Below are positions 24,251 through 33,047 of a stretch of DNA of 33,047 nucleotides, piece by piece (position 1 is the stretch's first letter; the number at the start of each line of letters is the position of its first letter). This stretch comes from an uncultured Prevotellaceae bacterium (lineage in GTDB: Bacteria; Bacteroidota; Bacteroidia; Bacteroidales; Bacteroidaceae). The position numbers and the translations under genes were made by a program. The notes below the pieces were generated by a model, which did no database searches, was not told the DNA's origin, and was given only the letters and a program-made list of their open reading frames with translations. The stretch covers positions 1 to 33,047 of the forward strand of contig OMUV01000095.1 of the NCBI GenBank assembly GCA_900314335.1, given 5' to 3'.

Positions 24251-26128
24251 ATGCCCTCCGCTACAGCCTATCTGACACATCTGCGTGAGCTCCTCGCAGA
24301 GGAGTATGAATATGAGCGCAATGAGTTTCGCCAGCAGACACAGCTCATGCCCCTCGGCCGCAAGATAAAGCGGGGCATCTGCTGGTATCCGCTCGCTCTG
24401 GGCCGCAGCCGTTACAATTCGCTCTCGCAGCTGACCATCGATGTGGAGCGTACGGATGACAAGGAGGTGGAGCACAATTTCGAATACGGCCGCCCTGTCT
24501 GCTTCTTTACTCTCGACGCCTCCGATAATGCCCATTACCTCTCCTTCAGCGCCTCCGTGAGCTATGTGGAGGGCGACAGGATGGTCGTGGTGCTGCCATC
24601 GGAGGCCGCGCTTATCGAACTGCGCTCTAAGGAACGCCTCGGTGTGCAGCTTTTCTTCGACGAGACGAGCTACCGCACCATGTTCGCCGCCACGGACGCA
24701 GCCATCAAGGCCGGCGGCAAGGACAGGCTCGGCTACCTGAGGGAGGTGTTCCACGGCACAGTGCGCCCCGCCAAATCGACGGCCATCATGCCGGTGGCCC
24801 TGCCCTGGCTCAACGGCCCGCAACAGGCGGCTGTCAACGAGGTGCTGCGGGCCCGCGACGTGGCGGTGGTACACGGCCCTCCCGGCACGGGCAAGACGAC
24901 GACGCTCGTAGAGGCCGTGACCGAGATACTGAGGCGGGAAAATCAGGTGCTGGTATGCGCGCAGAGCAACATGGCCGTCGACTGGATCAGCGAGAAGCTC
25001 ACCGACCGCGGCATCAATGTGCTGCGCGTGGGCAATCCTACACGGGTCAACGACAAGATGCTCTCCTTCACCTACGAGCGGCGCTTTGAGGCCCATCCCG
25101 ACTATCCGCAGCTCTGGGCCATACGCCGCACCATCCGTCAGCTGTATGCCGCCCAAGGGAGCGCGGAGAGCCGCCATCAGAAGATAGCGCGCCTGCGCGA
25201 CAAAGCCGCCGAGATAGAGCTCGCGATACACCACAGCCTGCTCGACTCGGCCCGCGTCATCGCCTGTACGCTCGTCGGCGCGGCCAATCATATCCTCGAC
25301 GGCACGACATTCCACACCCTTGTGGTCGACGAGGCTGCTCAGGCGCTCGAACCGGCCATCTGGATACCGCTGGCCCGCTGTCATCGCCTCGTGCTGGCGG
25401 GCGATCACTGCCAGTTGCCTCCCACCGTCAAATGCCTCAGGGCTGAGCGGGGCGGACTGGCGCGCACGCTGATGCAGGTGCTCGCCGATGAGAAACCGGA
25501 GTGTGTGAGCATGCTGAGGGTGCAGTATCGCATGCACGAGGCCATTGCCGAATTCTCCAGCCGTGAGTTTTACGGCGGCCAGCTCATAAGTGCGCCCGAA
25601 GTGAAGCATCGCGGCATCCTCGACCTCGATACGCCGGTGACATGGGTGGATACCTCCGCCACCGACAGCCTTGAGGAATATGTCAGCGAGTCGTACGGGC
25701 GCATCAACAGGGTAGAGGCCGAGCTCACTCTCTCGACGCTCCGCGATTACATAGCGCGCATCGGCCGCCAGAGGCTGCTGGACGAGAACATTGACATAGG
25801 CGTCATCTCGCCCTACAAGGCCCAGGTGCAGCTGCTCAGGCGCATGTTCCGCCGCGACGCTTTCATGCGCCCCTTCCGCGATGCGATCACCGTCAACACG
25901 GTCGACGGATTTCAGGGGCAGGAGCGCGACATCATGGTCATCAGCCTCGTGCGGGCCAATGAGGAGGGCAACATCGGTTTCCTCTCGGACATACGCCGCA
26001 TGAACGTGGCCATCACCCGCGCCCGCATGAAGCTCTTTATCCTCGGCAATGCCGCGACCCTGAGGCGTCACCCCTTCTACCGCCGGCTCTACGACTATGT
26101 CATGAGCCTCAGCGACAATAATCAATAA
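24251..26128 (+). CDS. UPF1-like superfamily 1 DNA/RNA helicase
   Basis: A 625-residue ATP-dependent helicase of the SF1B Upf1/IGHMBP2-like group. N-terminal beta-barrel-like region (about 1-185), then helicase motifs: Walker A GPPGTGKTTT (about 208-217), QSNMAVD, Walker B VVDEAAQ (about 358), GDHCQLPPT, QYRMHEAI (about 425), ISPYKAQV, NTVDGFQGQERD (about 548-559) and VAITRARM (about 587-594). No motif is missing. Substrate (DNA or RNA) unknown. The umuD start is 6 bases downstream, suggesting a role in replication or repair with the translesion polymerase. Confidence 0.93.
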   Translation: MPSATAYLTHLRELLAEEYEYERNEFRQQTQLMPLGRKIKRGICWYPLALGRSRYNSLSQLTIDVERTDDKEVEHNFEYGRPVCFFTLDASDNAHYLSFSASVSYVEGDRMVVVLPSEAALIELRSKERLGVQLFFDETSYRTMFAATDAAIKAGGKDRLGYLREVFHGTVRPAKSTAIMPVALPWLNGPQQAAVNEVLRARDVAVVHGPPGTGKTTTLVEAVTEILRRENQVLVCAQSNMAVDWISEKLTDRGINVLRVGNPTRVNDKMLSFTYERRFEAHPDYPQLWAIRRTIRQLYAAQGSAESRHQKIARLRDKAAEIELAIHHSLLDSARVIACTLVGAANHILDGTTFHTLVVDEAAQALEPAIWIPLARCHRLVLAGDHCQLPPTVKCLRAERGGLARTLMQVLADEKPECVSMLRVQYRMHEAIAEFSSREFYGGQLISAPEVKHRGILDLDTPVTWVDTSATDSLEEYVSESYGRINRVEAELTLSTLRDYIARIGRQRLLDENIDIGVISPYKAQVQLLRRMFRRDAFMRPFRDAITVNTVDGFQGQERDIMVISLVRANEEGNIGFLSDIRRMNVAITRARMKLFILGNAATLRRHPFYRRLYDYVMSLSDNNQ

Positions 26129-26134
26129 ACAGCT

Positions 26135-26572
26135 ATGAGCGATATCAAAATATACCACGTAGACATGTCGTCGACCTTCGAACTGCCGTATTCCGACGGC
26201 GGTGTACACGCCGGGTTCCCCTCTCCGGCGCAGGATCACCTCGACGAGTCGATCGACCTGAACCGCGACATCATCCATCACAAGGAGAGCACATTCTACG
26301 CCCGTGTCGTGGGCGACTCTCTGCGCGACGCCAATGTCACAGAGGGCGATATCCTTGTCATCGACAAATCTCTCATGCCCGGCGACGGGGATATGGCCGT
26401 CTGCTACCTCAATGGCGAGTTCACCCTCAAGTTTGTCCGCAAGCGCCGCGACGGTGTCTTCCTCTGTCCCGCCAATCCCGCCTACAGCGAGATACGTGTG
26501 GCCTCGGAGGACGATTTCCGTGTCTGGGGCGTAGTGACATACATCATCCACAAGGTCTGCTCGCACGGCTGA
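26135..26572 (+). CDS. umuD: UmuD-like autoproteolytic subunit of translesion polymerase V
   Basis: A 145-residue LexA/UmuD-type S24 peptidase. By family it cuts itself when RecA filaments form and then partners UmuC for error-prone bypass of DNA lesions. Visible: cleavage site Ala26-Gly27 in [10 protein letters not shown], catalytic Ser62 in VGDSLRD, and catalytic Lys99 in FTLKFV. Length fits UmuD (E. coli 139). The cleavage bond is Ala-Gly, as in LexA, rather than the Cys-Gly of E. coli UmuD. It lies between the helicase and umuC. There is no DNA-binding domain, so it is not LexA. Confidence 0.95.
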   Translation: MSDIKIYHVDMSSTFELPYSDGGVHAGFPSPAQDHLDESIDLNRDIIHHKESTFYARVVGDSLRDANVTEGDILVIDKSLMPGDGDMAVCYLNGEFTLKFVRKRRDGVFLCPANPAYSEIRVASEDDFRVWGVVTYIIHKVCSHG

Positions 26573-26636
26573 GAGACTTTGCGCCGCGGCCCGGAAGAAG
26601 AGAGGCTTTTATATAAGGCGTAATGGCGTAAGAGGA

Positions 26637-27881
26637 ATGATAGGATTGGTAGACTGCAACAACTTTTTCGTCTCCTGCGAGCGGGTGTTCGACCCTTCGC
26701 TCGAGGGCGTGCCGGTCGTGGTGCTCTCGGGCAACGACGGCTGCGTCATAGCCCGCAGCAACGAGGCCAAGGCGATGGGCATACAGATGGGAGTGCCGTT
26801 CTTCCGCGTCCGCAATCTCTACGAAGCGGGCAAACTGCGTGTCCGCTCCGCCAATATCATTCTCTACGGCGACATGTCGCAGAGGGTGATGAGCCTGGTG
26901 AGGGAGATGGCCGGCAAGACGGTGCAGTATTCCATCGACGAGTCGTTTATGGACCTTACGGGCATTCAGGACTGCCGCGCCTTCGGGGTGGAGATGGTGA
27001 GGAAGGTGAAGAAGTGGACCGGCATTCCCGTGAGCGTCGGCATAGCCTCCAGCATGACCCTCGCCAAGGTCGCCTCCAAGTTTGCCAAGCGCTACAAGGG
27101 CTACAAGGGCTGCTGCATGATAGGCGACGAGACGGCCCGGGTCAAGGCGCTGCGCCTGGTGAGCATCGGCGACGTCTGGGGAATAGGGCGGCAGTACGCC
27201 AAGGCGCTCAACCTGCGCGGCGTGGAGACTGCCTACGATTTCAGCCTGTGGCCCGAGCGGGAGGTGAGCGCTCTGATGGGCGTCAACGGCGTCCGCACAT
27301 GGCGGGAGCTCAACGGGGAGTGCTGCACACAGGTCACGCCGCCCAAGGCGGCCCGGAGCGCCACGCAGTCGCAGACCTTCTACAAGACCATCACCGACTA
27401 TGACGAGCTCGCGGGCCTTGTGGCCGACTTCGCCGCCACCACCGCAGCCCGCATCCGCCGCCACGGACTGCGCGCCACCACGCTCGCCGTCTGGATAGCC
27501 ACTGACCGCTATCACCTCTACGAGAAACAGTATGCCGACTCCGCAGGTACGCGCTTCGAGGTGGCTACCAACGATCCGCGGGAGACTATTGCGGCGGCCA
27601 CGGCGTGCCTCAAGTCCATCTTCCGTCCCGGCTACGCCTACAAGCAGGCGGGTGTGTCGCTCGGCGGACTGCAGCGATACATGCAGCCCACGCTCTTCGA
27701 CAAGGTGGACAGGCAGGGACAGGAGCGCCTCCTCAAGTCGATCGACGCCATCAAGGCCCGCGAGGGCAACGATGCCATCAGAATAGCCGCCCAGAGCAGC
27801 GCCAGCGCCATCAGGCACAACGAATTCCGCTCGCCCTGCTATACCACCGTCCTGAGGGACATCATCCGCGTTAAGGTGTAG
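26637..27881 (+). CDS. umuC: Y-family DNA polymerase UmuC (Pol V catalytic subunit)
   Basis: A 414-residue translesion DNA polymerase. Catalytic residues are present: Asp6 in [13 protein letters not shown] and the SIDESFMDL pair (about 101-109). Other marks are [16 protein letters not shown], the helix-hairpin-helix-like [14 protein letters not shown], the little-finger region and, near the C terminus, QPTLFD, a good beta-clamp-binding motif. AGAGGA directly precedes the ATG. Separated by 64 bases from umuD; probably co-expressed with it and the helicase. Confidence 0.95.
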   Translation: MIGLVDCNNFFVSCERVFDPSLEGVPVVVLSGNDGCVIARSNEAKAMGIQMGVPFFRVRNLYEAGKLRVRSANIILYGDMSQRVMSLVREMAGKTVQYSIDESFMDLTGIQDCRAFGVEMVRKVKKWTGIPVSVGIASSMTLAKVASKFAKRYKGYKGCCMIGDETARVKALRLVSIGDVWGIGRQYAKALNLRGVETAYDFSLWPEREVSALMGVNGVRTWRELNGECCTQVTPPKAARSATQSQTFYKTITDYDELAGLVADFAATTAARIRRHGLRATTLAVWIATDRYHLYEKQYADSAGTRFEVATNDPRETIAAATACLKSIFRPGYAYKQAGVSLGGLQRYMQPTLFDKVDRQGQERLLKSIDAIKAREGNDAIRIAAQSSASAIRHNEFRSPCYTTVLRDIIRVKV

Positions 27882-27917
27882 TTCGCGGCGCGCGCCGCAG
27901 CGGGCGTATGGCGGCGG

Positions 27918-27948
27918 TTTATTGTTTCGGTGGAAATTGCTATCTTTG
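27918..27948 (+). promoter_or_regulatory. Promoter of the ABC-F gene
   Basis: TTTA (27918-27921), 19 bases, TATCTTTG (27941-27948). It rules out translation starts at or upstream of 27930-27948. Confidence 0.7.
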
Positions 27949-27977
27949 CAGCCGTTATAACAATAAACTACGCGATT

Positions 27978-29917
<1,940 letters not shown>

Positions 29918-29921
<4 letters not shown>

Positions 29922-31975
29922 CCAACAACATAAACAACAGCGATATGAGAATAAGGACATTAGTCTCGGCCATTGCAGTGGTCGGGCTTACCGCTTCCTG
30001 CGGCGACTCAAAGCTCGCAAGCGGTATCAACAAGGACAATCTCGACACCTCAGTCAAGCCCGGAGACGACTTCTACGAGTACGCCTGCGGCGGCTGGATG
30101 AAGAAGCACCCTCTGCCGGGCGACTACTCCCGCTACGGCACCTTCGAACAGCTCGATGAGAACAACGACAAGCAGGTGCGCGGCATTATCGAGGATCTCG
30201 CTTCCAAGGACAATGAGAAAGGCTCCATCGAGCAGAAGATCGGCGACCTCTACAACCTCGCCATGGACTCCGTACGCAAGAACAAGGAGGGCGTAGCCCC
30301 GATACGCAAGTACACCGCCTGCCTCGCCTCCATCCACACGCCCGCCGACCTGATGCACACGGCTGCACAGCTTACGGCCTCGGGTGTGCCGCTCTACTTC
30401 TCCACCGGCGCCGACGCCGATATCAAGGACAGCAAGAACAATCTCGTACAGATAGGGCAGGGCGGGCTCACGCTCGGCGAGAAGGAGTACTACCTCGACT
30501 CCGACTCCGCTACGCTCGCCATCCGCAACGGATTCTCCGCCTACATGAAGCGCATCTTCGCCCTCTGCGGCTACAAGGCTGACGTGGCCGCAAAGAAGGC
30601 CGCCGACGTGCTCGCCATCGAGACGGCTCTGGCCCGCTCCTCGCGCGCCGCAGCCGAGCTCCGCGACCCGGTCAGCAACTATCACAAGATGACCTTCGCC
30701 GAGCTGCAGAAGAGCTACCCTTCGATCGACTGGAAGGACTACTACCGCACCGCCGGCTACCCCGACTTCGCCAATGTGAGCGTCGGCCAGCCCGAGTTCT
30801 TCAAGGGGCTGGAGAGCGTGCTCGCTTCCTTCCCCCTCGAGGCTCAGAAGAATTATCTCGAATTCCACATCATCGATTTCGCCGCTCCGTATACGAGCGA
30901 CACGATGCGCAAGGCCGCCTTCGACTTCTACGGCAAGGTGTTCTCCGGCCGCAAGGCTGAGAAGCCCACGTGGAAGCGCGCCGTCTCGCTCGTGCAGGGC
31001 CTGATAGGCGAAGGCGTCGGCCACATGTATGTCGAGAAATATTTCCCCGAGAGCTCCAAGCAGCGCATGCTCACCCTGGTCAAGAATCTCCAGAAGGCTC
31101 TCGGCGAGCGTATCAAGGCGCAGACATGGATGAGCGCAGCCACCAAGGCCAAGGCTCTCGACAAGCTCGCCTCGTTCTATATCAAGATCGGTTACCCCGA
31201 CAAGTGGACCGACTATTCCCGCCTCACCATCGATCCCAAGCTCTCACTGCTTGACAATGTCGTAGCCGCCTGCAAATGGGAGAACGCCCACGAGATCGAT
31301 ATCACGGTCAACAAGCCCGTGGACCGTACCCGCTGGTACATGGTGCCGCAGGAGGTGAACGCTTACTATAACCCGACCACCAACGAGATCTGCTTCCCCG
31401 CAGGCATTCTCCAGCCGCCTTTCTTCGACGCCAAGGCTGACGATGCCTACAACTACGGCGCCATCGGCGTGGTGATAGGCCACGAGATGACTCACGGATT
31501 CGACGATCAGGGCCGGCAGTTTGACAAGTACGGCAACCTGCAGGACTGGTGGACCAAGGAGGACGGAGAAAACTTTAAGAAGCGCGCACAGGTGATGAGC
31601 GACTTCTTCAGCGGTATCGAAGTGCTCCCGGGCCTCAAGGGCAACGGCCCGCTCACGCTCGGCGAGAATCTGGCCGACCACGGAGGTCTCATGGTGTCTT
31701 ATCAGGCCCTTCAGAACGCCATGAAGACCAACCCGCTCAAGACCGAGGACGGTTTCACGCCCGAACAGCGTTTCTTCCTGGCCTACGCCTACGTCTGGGC
31801 CGCCAATATCAGCAACGAGGAGATACGCAAGCGCACCAAGAGCGACCCGCACTCCACCGGCCGCTGGAGAGTGAACGGCGCGCTCCCGCAGATCGACGCC
31901 TGGTACAAGGCCTTCAATGTGAAGCCCGGCGACAAGCTCTATGTGCCCAAGGACAAGAGGGTGAATATCTGGTAA
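29918..31975 (+). CDS. M13-family zinc metallopeptidase, probable lipoprotein (PepO/neprilysin-like)
   Basis: A 685-residue exported endopeptidase that by family cleaves small peptides. The N terminus has a signal followed by a lipobox (VVGLTASC), so it is likely membrane-anchored outside the cytoplasm. The M13 N-terminal domain begins KPGDDFYEYACGGWMKKHPL. Catalytic elements: NAYYNPTTNEICFPAGIL, zinc motif HEMTH in VIGHEMTHGFDDQGRQFD, and ENLADHGGL supplying the third ligand. The C terminus PKDKRVNIW is typical. The ATG at 29918 overlaps the ABC-F stop (ATGA); a start at 29945 (MRIRTLVSAIAVVG) gives a more ordinary lipoprotein signal and may be the true one. Confidence 0.93.
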
Positions 31976-32006
31976 ATCAGGCTTAGTTCGCCTGCCATCT
32001 TTATAC

Positions 32007-32040
32007 GAGCCGCGACAGTGAATGCTGCCGCGGCTCTTTT
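32007..32040 (+). terminator. Rho-independent terminator after the M13 peptidase
   Basis: GAGCCGCGACAG (32007-32018) pairs with CTGCCGCGGCTC (32025-32036) with one mismatch and a 6-base loop, followed by TTTT. Confidence 0.88.
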
Positions 32041-32134
32041 CGTGCTGCGCCGCTCACGCCGCCCGCCGCGCGACCCGTGCGAATGCCGTGTTATGGTATA
32101 GAATGCACACTTCCGCACCCCCGGAAAACGGGGA

Positions 32135-32336
32135 AAATAGCCCTTCGTAAATGATTGAAAATCAGCGCTCCGCAAAGGCTAAAATTATGTTTGAGACGTT
32201 TTGAAATACCTCAAATGTAATTTTCCTCGTCTCAAATGTAATTTTCGGGTAGAGCGGAAGTTTTTTTGAAGTGTGGGGAAGGCCTTTTCGAAAATGCGGA
32301 AAAAGTGTGCGTGTTTCGAATGGCGAAGTTAAATCA
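32135..32336 (+). repeat. Dispersed intergenic repeat, copy C
   Basis: Aligns with A and D (CTTCGTAAATGATTGAAAAT against CTTTGTAAACAACTGAAAAT in A). It has three half sites: ATGTTTGAGACG, CCTCAAATGTAA and CGTCTCAAATGTA (about 32187-32240), the same three-part layout as copy B. It ends with the TTCGAAAATGCGGAAAAAGT block shared with D. Confidence 0.85.
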
Positions 32337-32441
32337 GCCGCACAGGAGGATGACTACATCTATAACTATGATTTGTGTTAGCATATGCGCGATAAATAAC
32401 TGAGAATCCACAAACACGATTAGGTTTTGCGGGAGAAATAA

Positions 32442-32605
32442 CTGGGAGGGCCGCTGCCCCCAGCGGCCGTCCGCCGCCGCATAAGAGCGTGCGAATGAAT
32501 GAGCCATACGCCTCTTTCTCTTTCGTGAGTCCTTTGATTTACGCCGAATTACTTCGCGCTTTACCATTATTGGGCATGCGGCCGCTGAGGCAGCGGCCCT
32601 CCCAG
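32442..32605. mobile_element. 164-bp element with near-identical inverted ends, MITE-like candidate
   Basis: The 17-base CTGGGAGGGCCGCTGCC at 32442-32458 recurs exactly inverted at 32589-32605. Extended inward, the ends match over 26/27 bases with a one-base length difference, and each end folds on itself (GGCCGCTG / CAGCGGCC at 32449-32468 and 32580-32598). The 111-base centre is AT-richer and non-coding. No clear target-site duplication is seen, so mobility is unproven. Confidence 0.5.
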
Positions 32606-32657
32606 CTATCGCCGCGCACAACAATCTCTCCGCCCGCCCTCGCGGCGCATCAAAAGG

Positions 32658-32863
32658 CGATTTTTGACCCTTTGCAACGCATTGAAAATCAATGTTCCCG
32701 GAAGGCCAAAATTACATTTGAGATGAGAAAAAACATCTCAAATGTAGTTTTCCTCATGTCCTATGTGAGCATAAGCGCAAGCGGAAGGTTTTTTGAAGTG
32801 ATGGAAATGCCTTTTCGAAAATGCGGAAAAAGTGTGTGTGTTTCGGATGGCGAATTTATATCA
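32658..32863 (+). repeat. Dispersed intergenic repeat, copy D
   Basis: Closest relative of copy A: TTTTTGACCCTTTGCAAC at the left, a 13-bp inverted repeat (TACATTTGAGATG at 32713-32725, complement 32734-32746, 8-base loop), then CTCATGTCCTATGTGAGCAT, GCAAGCGGAAGG and the right end AATTTATATCA. Confidence 0.85.
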
Positions 32864-33047
32864 TCGGGGCAGGGTAGTGAGGACTAACGTAAGTGCGAAC
32901 ATAGTGCAGCGGTGCGCGATGACAGAGGGCAGGGCCGTTACATCCTTTGCTCATGCTGCGCGGCGGCGAATGAGGCGGCTTTTCCTGCCATACGGGCCGA
33001 ATAATTCCATATAGTCGCAAAAATCAGGCAGACAGGAGATAAATTTC

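Larger units (their letters stand above)
32041..33047. other. Repeat-rich non-coding end of the window
   Basis: About 1 kb with no credible gene. It contains repeat copies C and D and, between them, a 164-bp inverted-end element. The stretch 32870-33047 has only short ORFs with no recognisable product. Two related repeats within 350 bases suggest a local duplication or preferred insertion area. Confidence 0.65.

Noticed and set aside
23651-26566. A 971-codon open frame on the minus strand
   Set aside because: It runs antisense to the exported protein gene, the helicase and umuD, which have clear motifs on the plus strand. Long antisense frames are expected with GC-rich codon use, and its product has no recognisable domain.
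26135-26572. LexA repressor
   Set aside because: Same peptidase fold, but the protein has no N-terminal DNA-binding domain and is next to umuC, so UmuD is the better call.
27885-27898. 14-bp palindrome GCGGCGCGCGCCGC just after umuC as a terminator
   Set aside because: No loop and no T-run; such GC palindromes arise easily at this base composition.

Overview
The window looks like a GC-rich chromosome segment from a member of the Bacteroidales, possibly Muribaculaceae or a similarly GC-rich relative (the family is an inference). Evidence: repeated Bacteroidetes-type promoters (TTTG, about 19 bases, TAnnTTTG), mostly weak Shine-Dalgarno sites, a DUF4834-type small membrane protein next to psd/pssA, reverse rubrerythrin, alpha2-type glycyl-tRNA synthetase, and a PASTA-rluD-ddl cluster. 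No phage, plasmid, IS transposase, CRISPR, rRNA or tRNA gene was seen.

Layout. 1-4470 (minus strand): rpmH, then a compact PASTA protein - rluD - ddl - acyltransferase operon with overlapping or closely abutting genes. 4470-5000: non-coding, with a striking six-site dyad array of exact 22-bp period. 5052-5603: reverse rubrerythrin (minus). 5847-9542 (plus): TrmH/SpoU RNA methyltransferase, membrane glycosyltransferase, secreted esterase, AraC regulator. 9621-12830 (plus): aldose epimerase-like protein, a secreted two-enzyme fusion (EEP nuclease/phosphatase plus metallophosphoesterase), and a Nudix hydrolase. 13220-16147 (minus): asd and a secreted GHL10-type glycosidase-like protein. 16356-17798 (plus): C69 dipeptidase. 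17993-20613 (minus): ferredoxin, then glyS with a downstream FKBP isomerase. 20811-22442 (plus): psd - pssA - DUF4834 (phosphatidylethanolamine synthesis). 23155-23517: rplS. 23633-27881 (plus): exported protein of unknown function - SF1 helicase - umuD - umuC, probably one damage-tolerance operon. 27978-31975 (plus): ABC-F ATPase (probable TTG start) and M13 metallopeptidase lipoprotein. 31976-33047: non-coding and repeat-rich.

Most genes are housekeeping or ordinary accessory functions. The least explained material is non-coding: (1) a dispersed repeat family of about 200 bp (copies at 12852, 22636, 32135 and 32658) built around inverted TACATTTGAG motifs, all lying downstream of gene ends; (2) the helically phased six-site dyad array at 4777-4902; (3) a 164-bp element with near-identical 26/27-bp inverted ends at 32442-32605. 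These are the best candidates for something undescribed. I did not find a convincing new multi-gene system.
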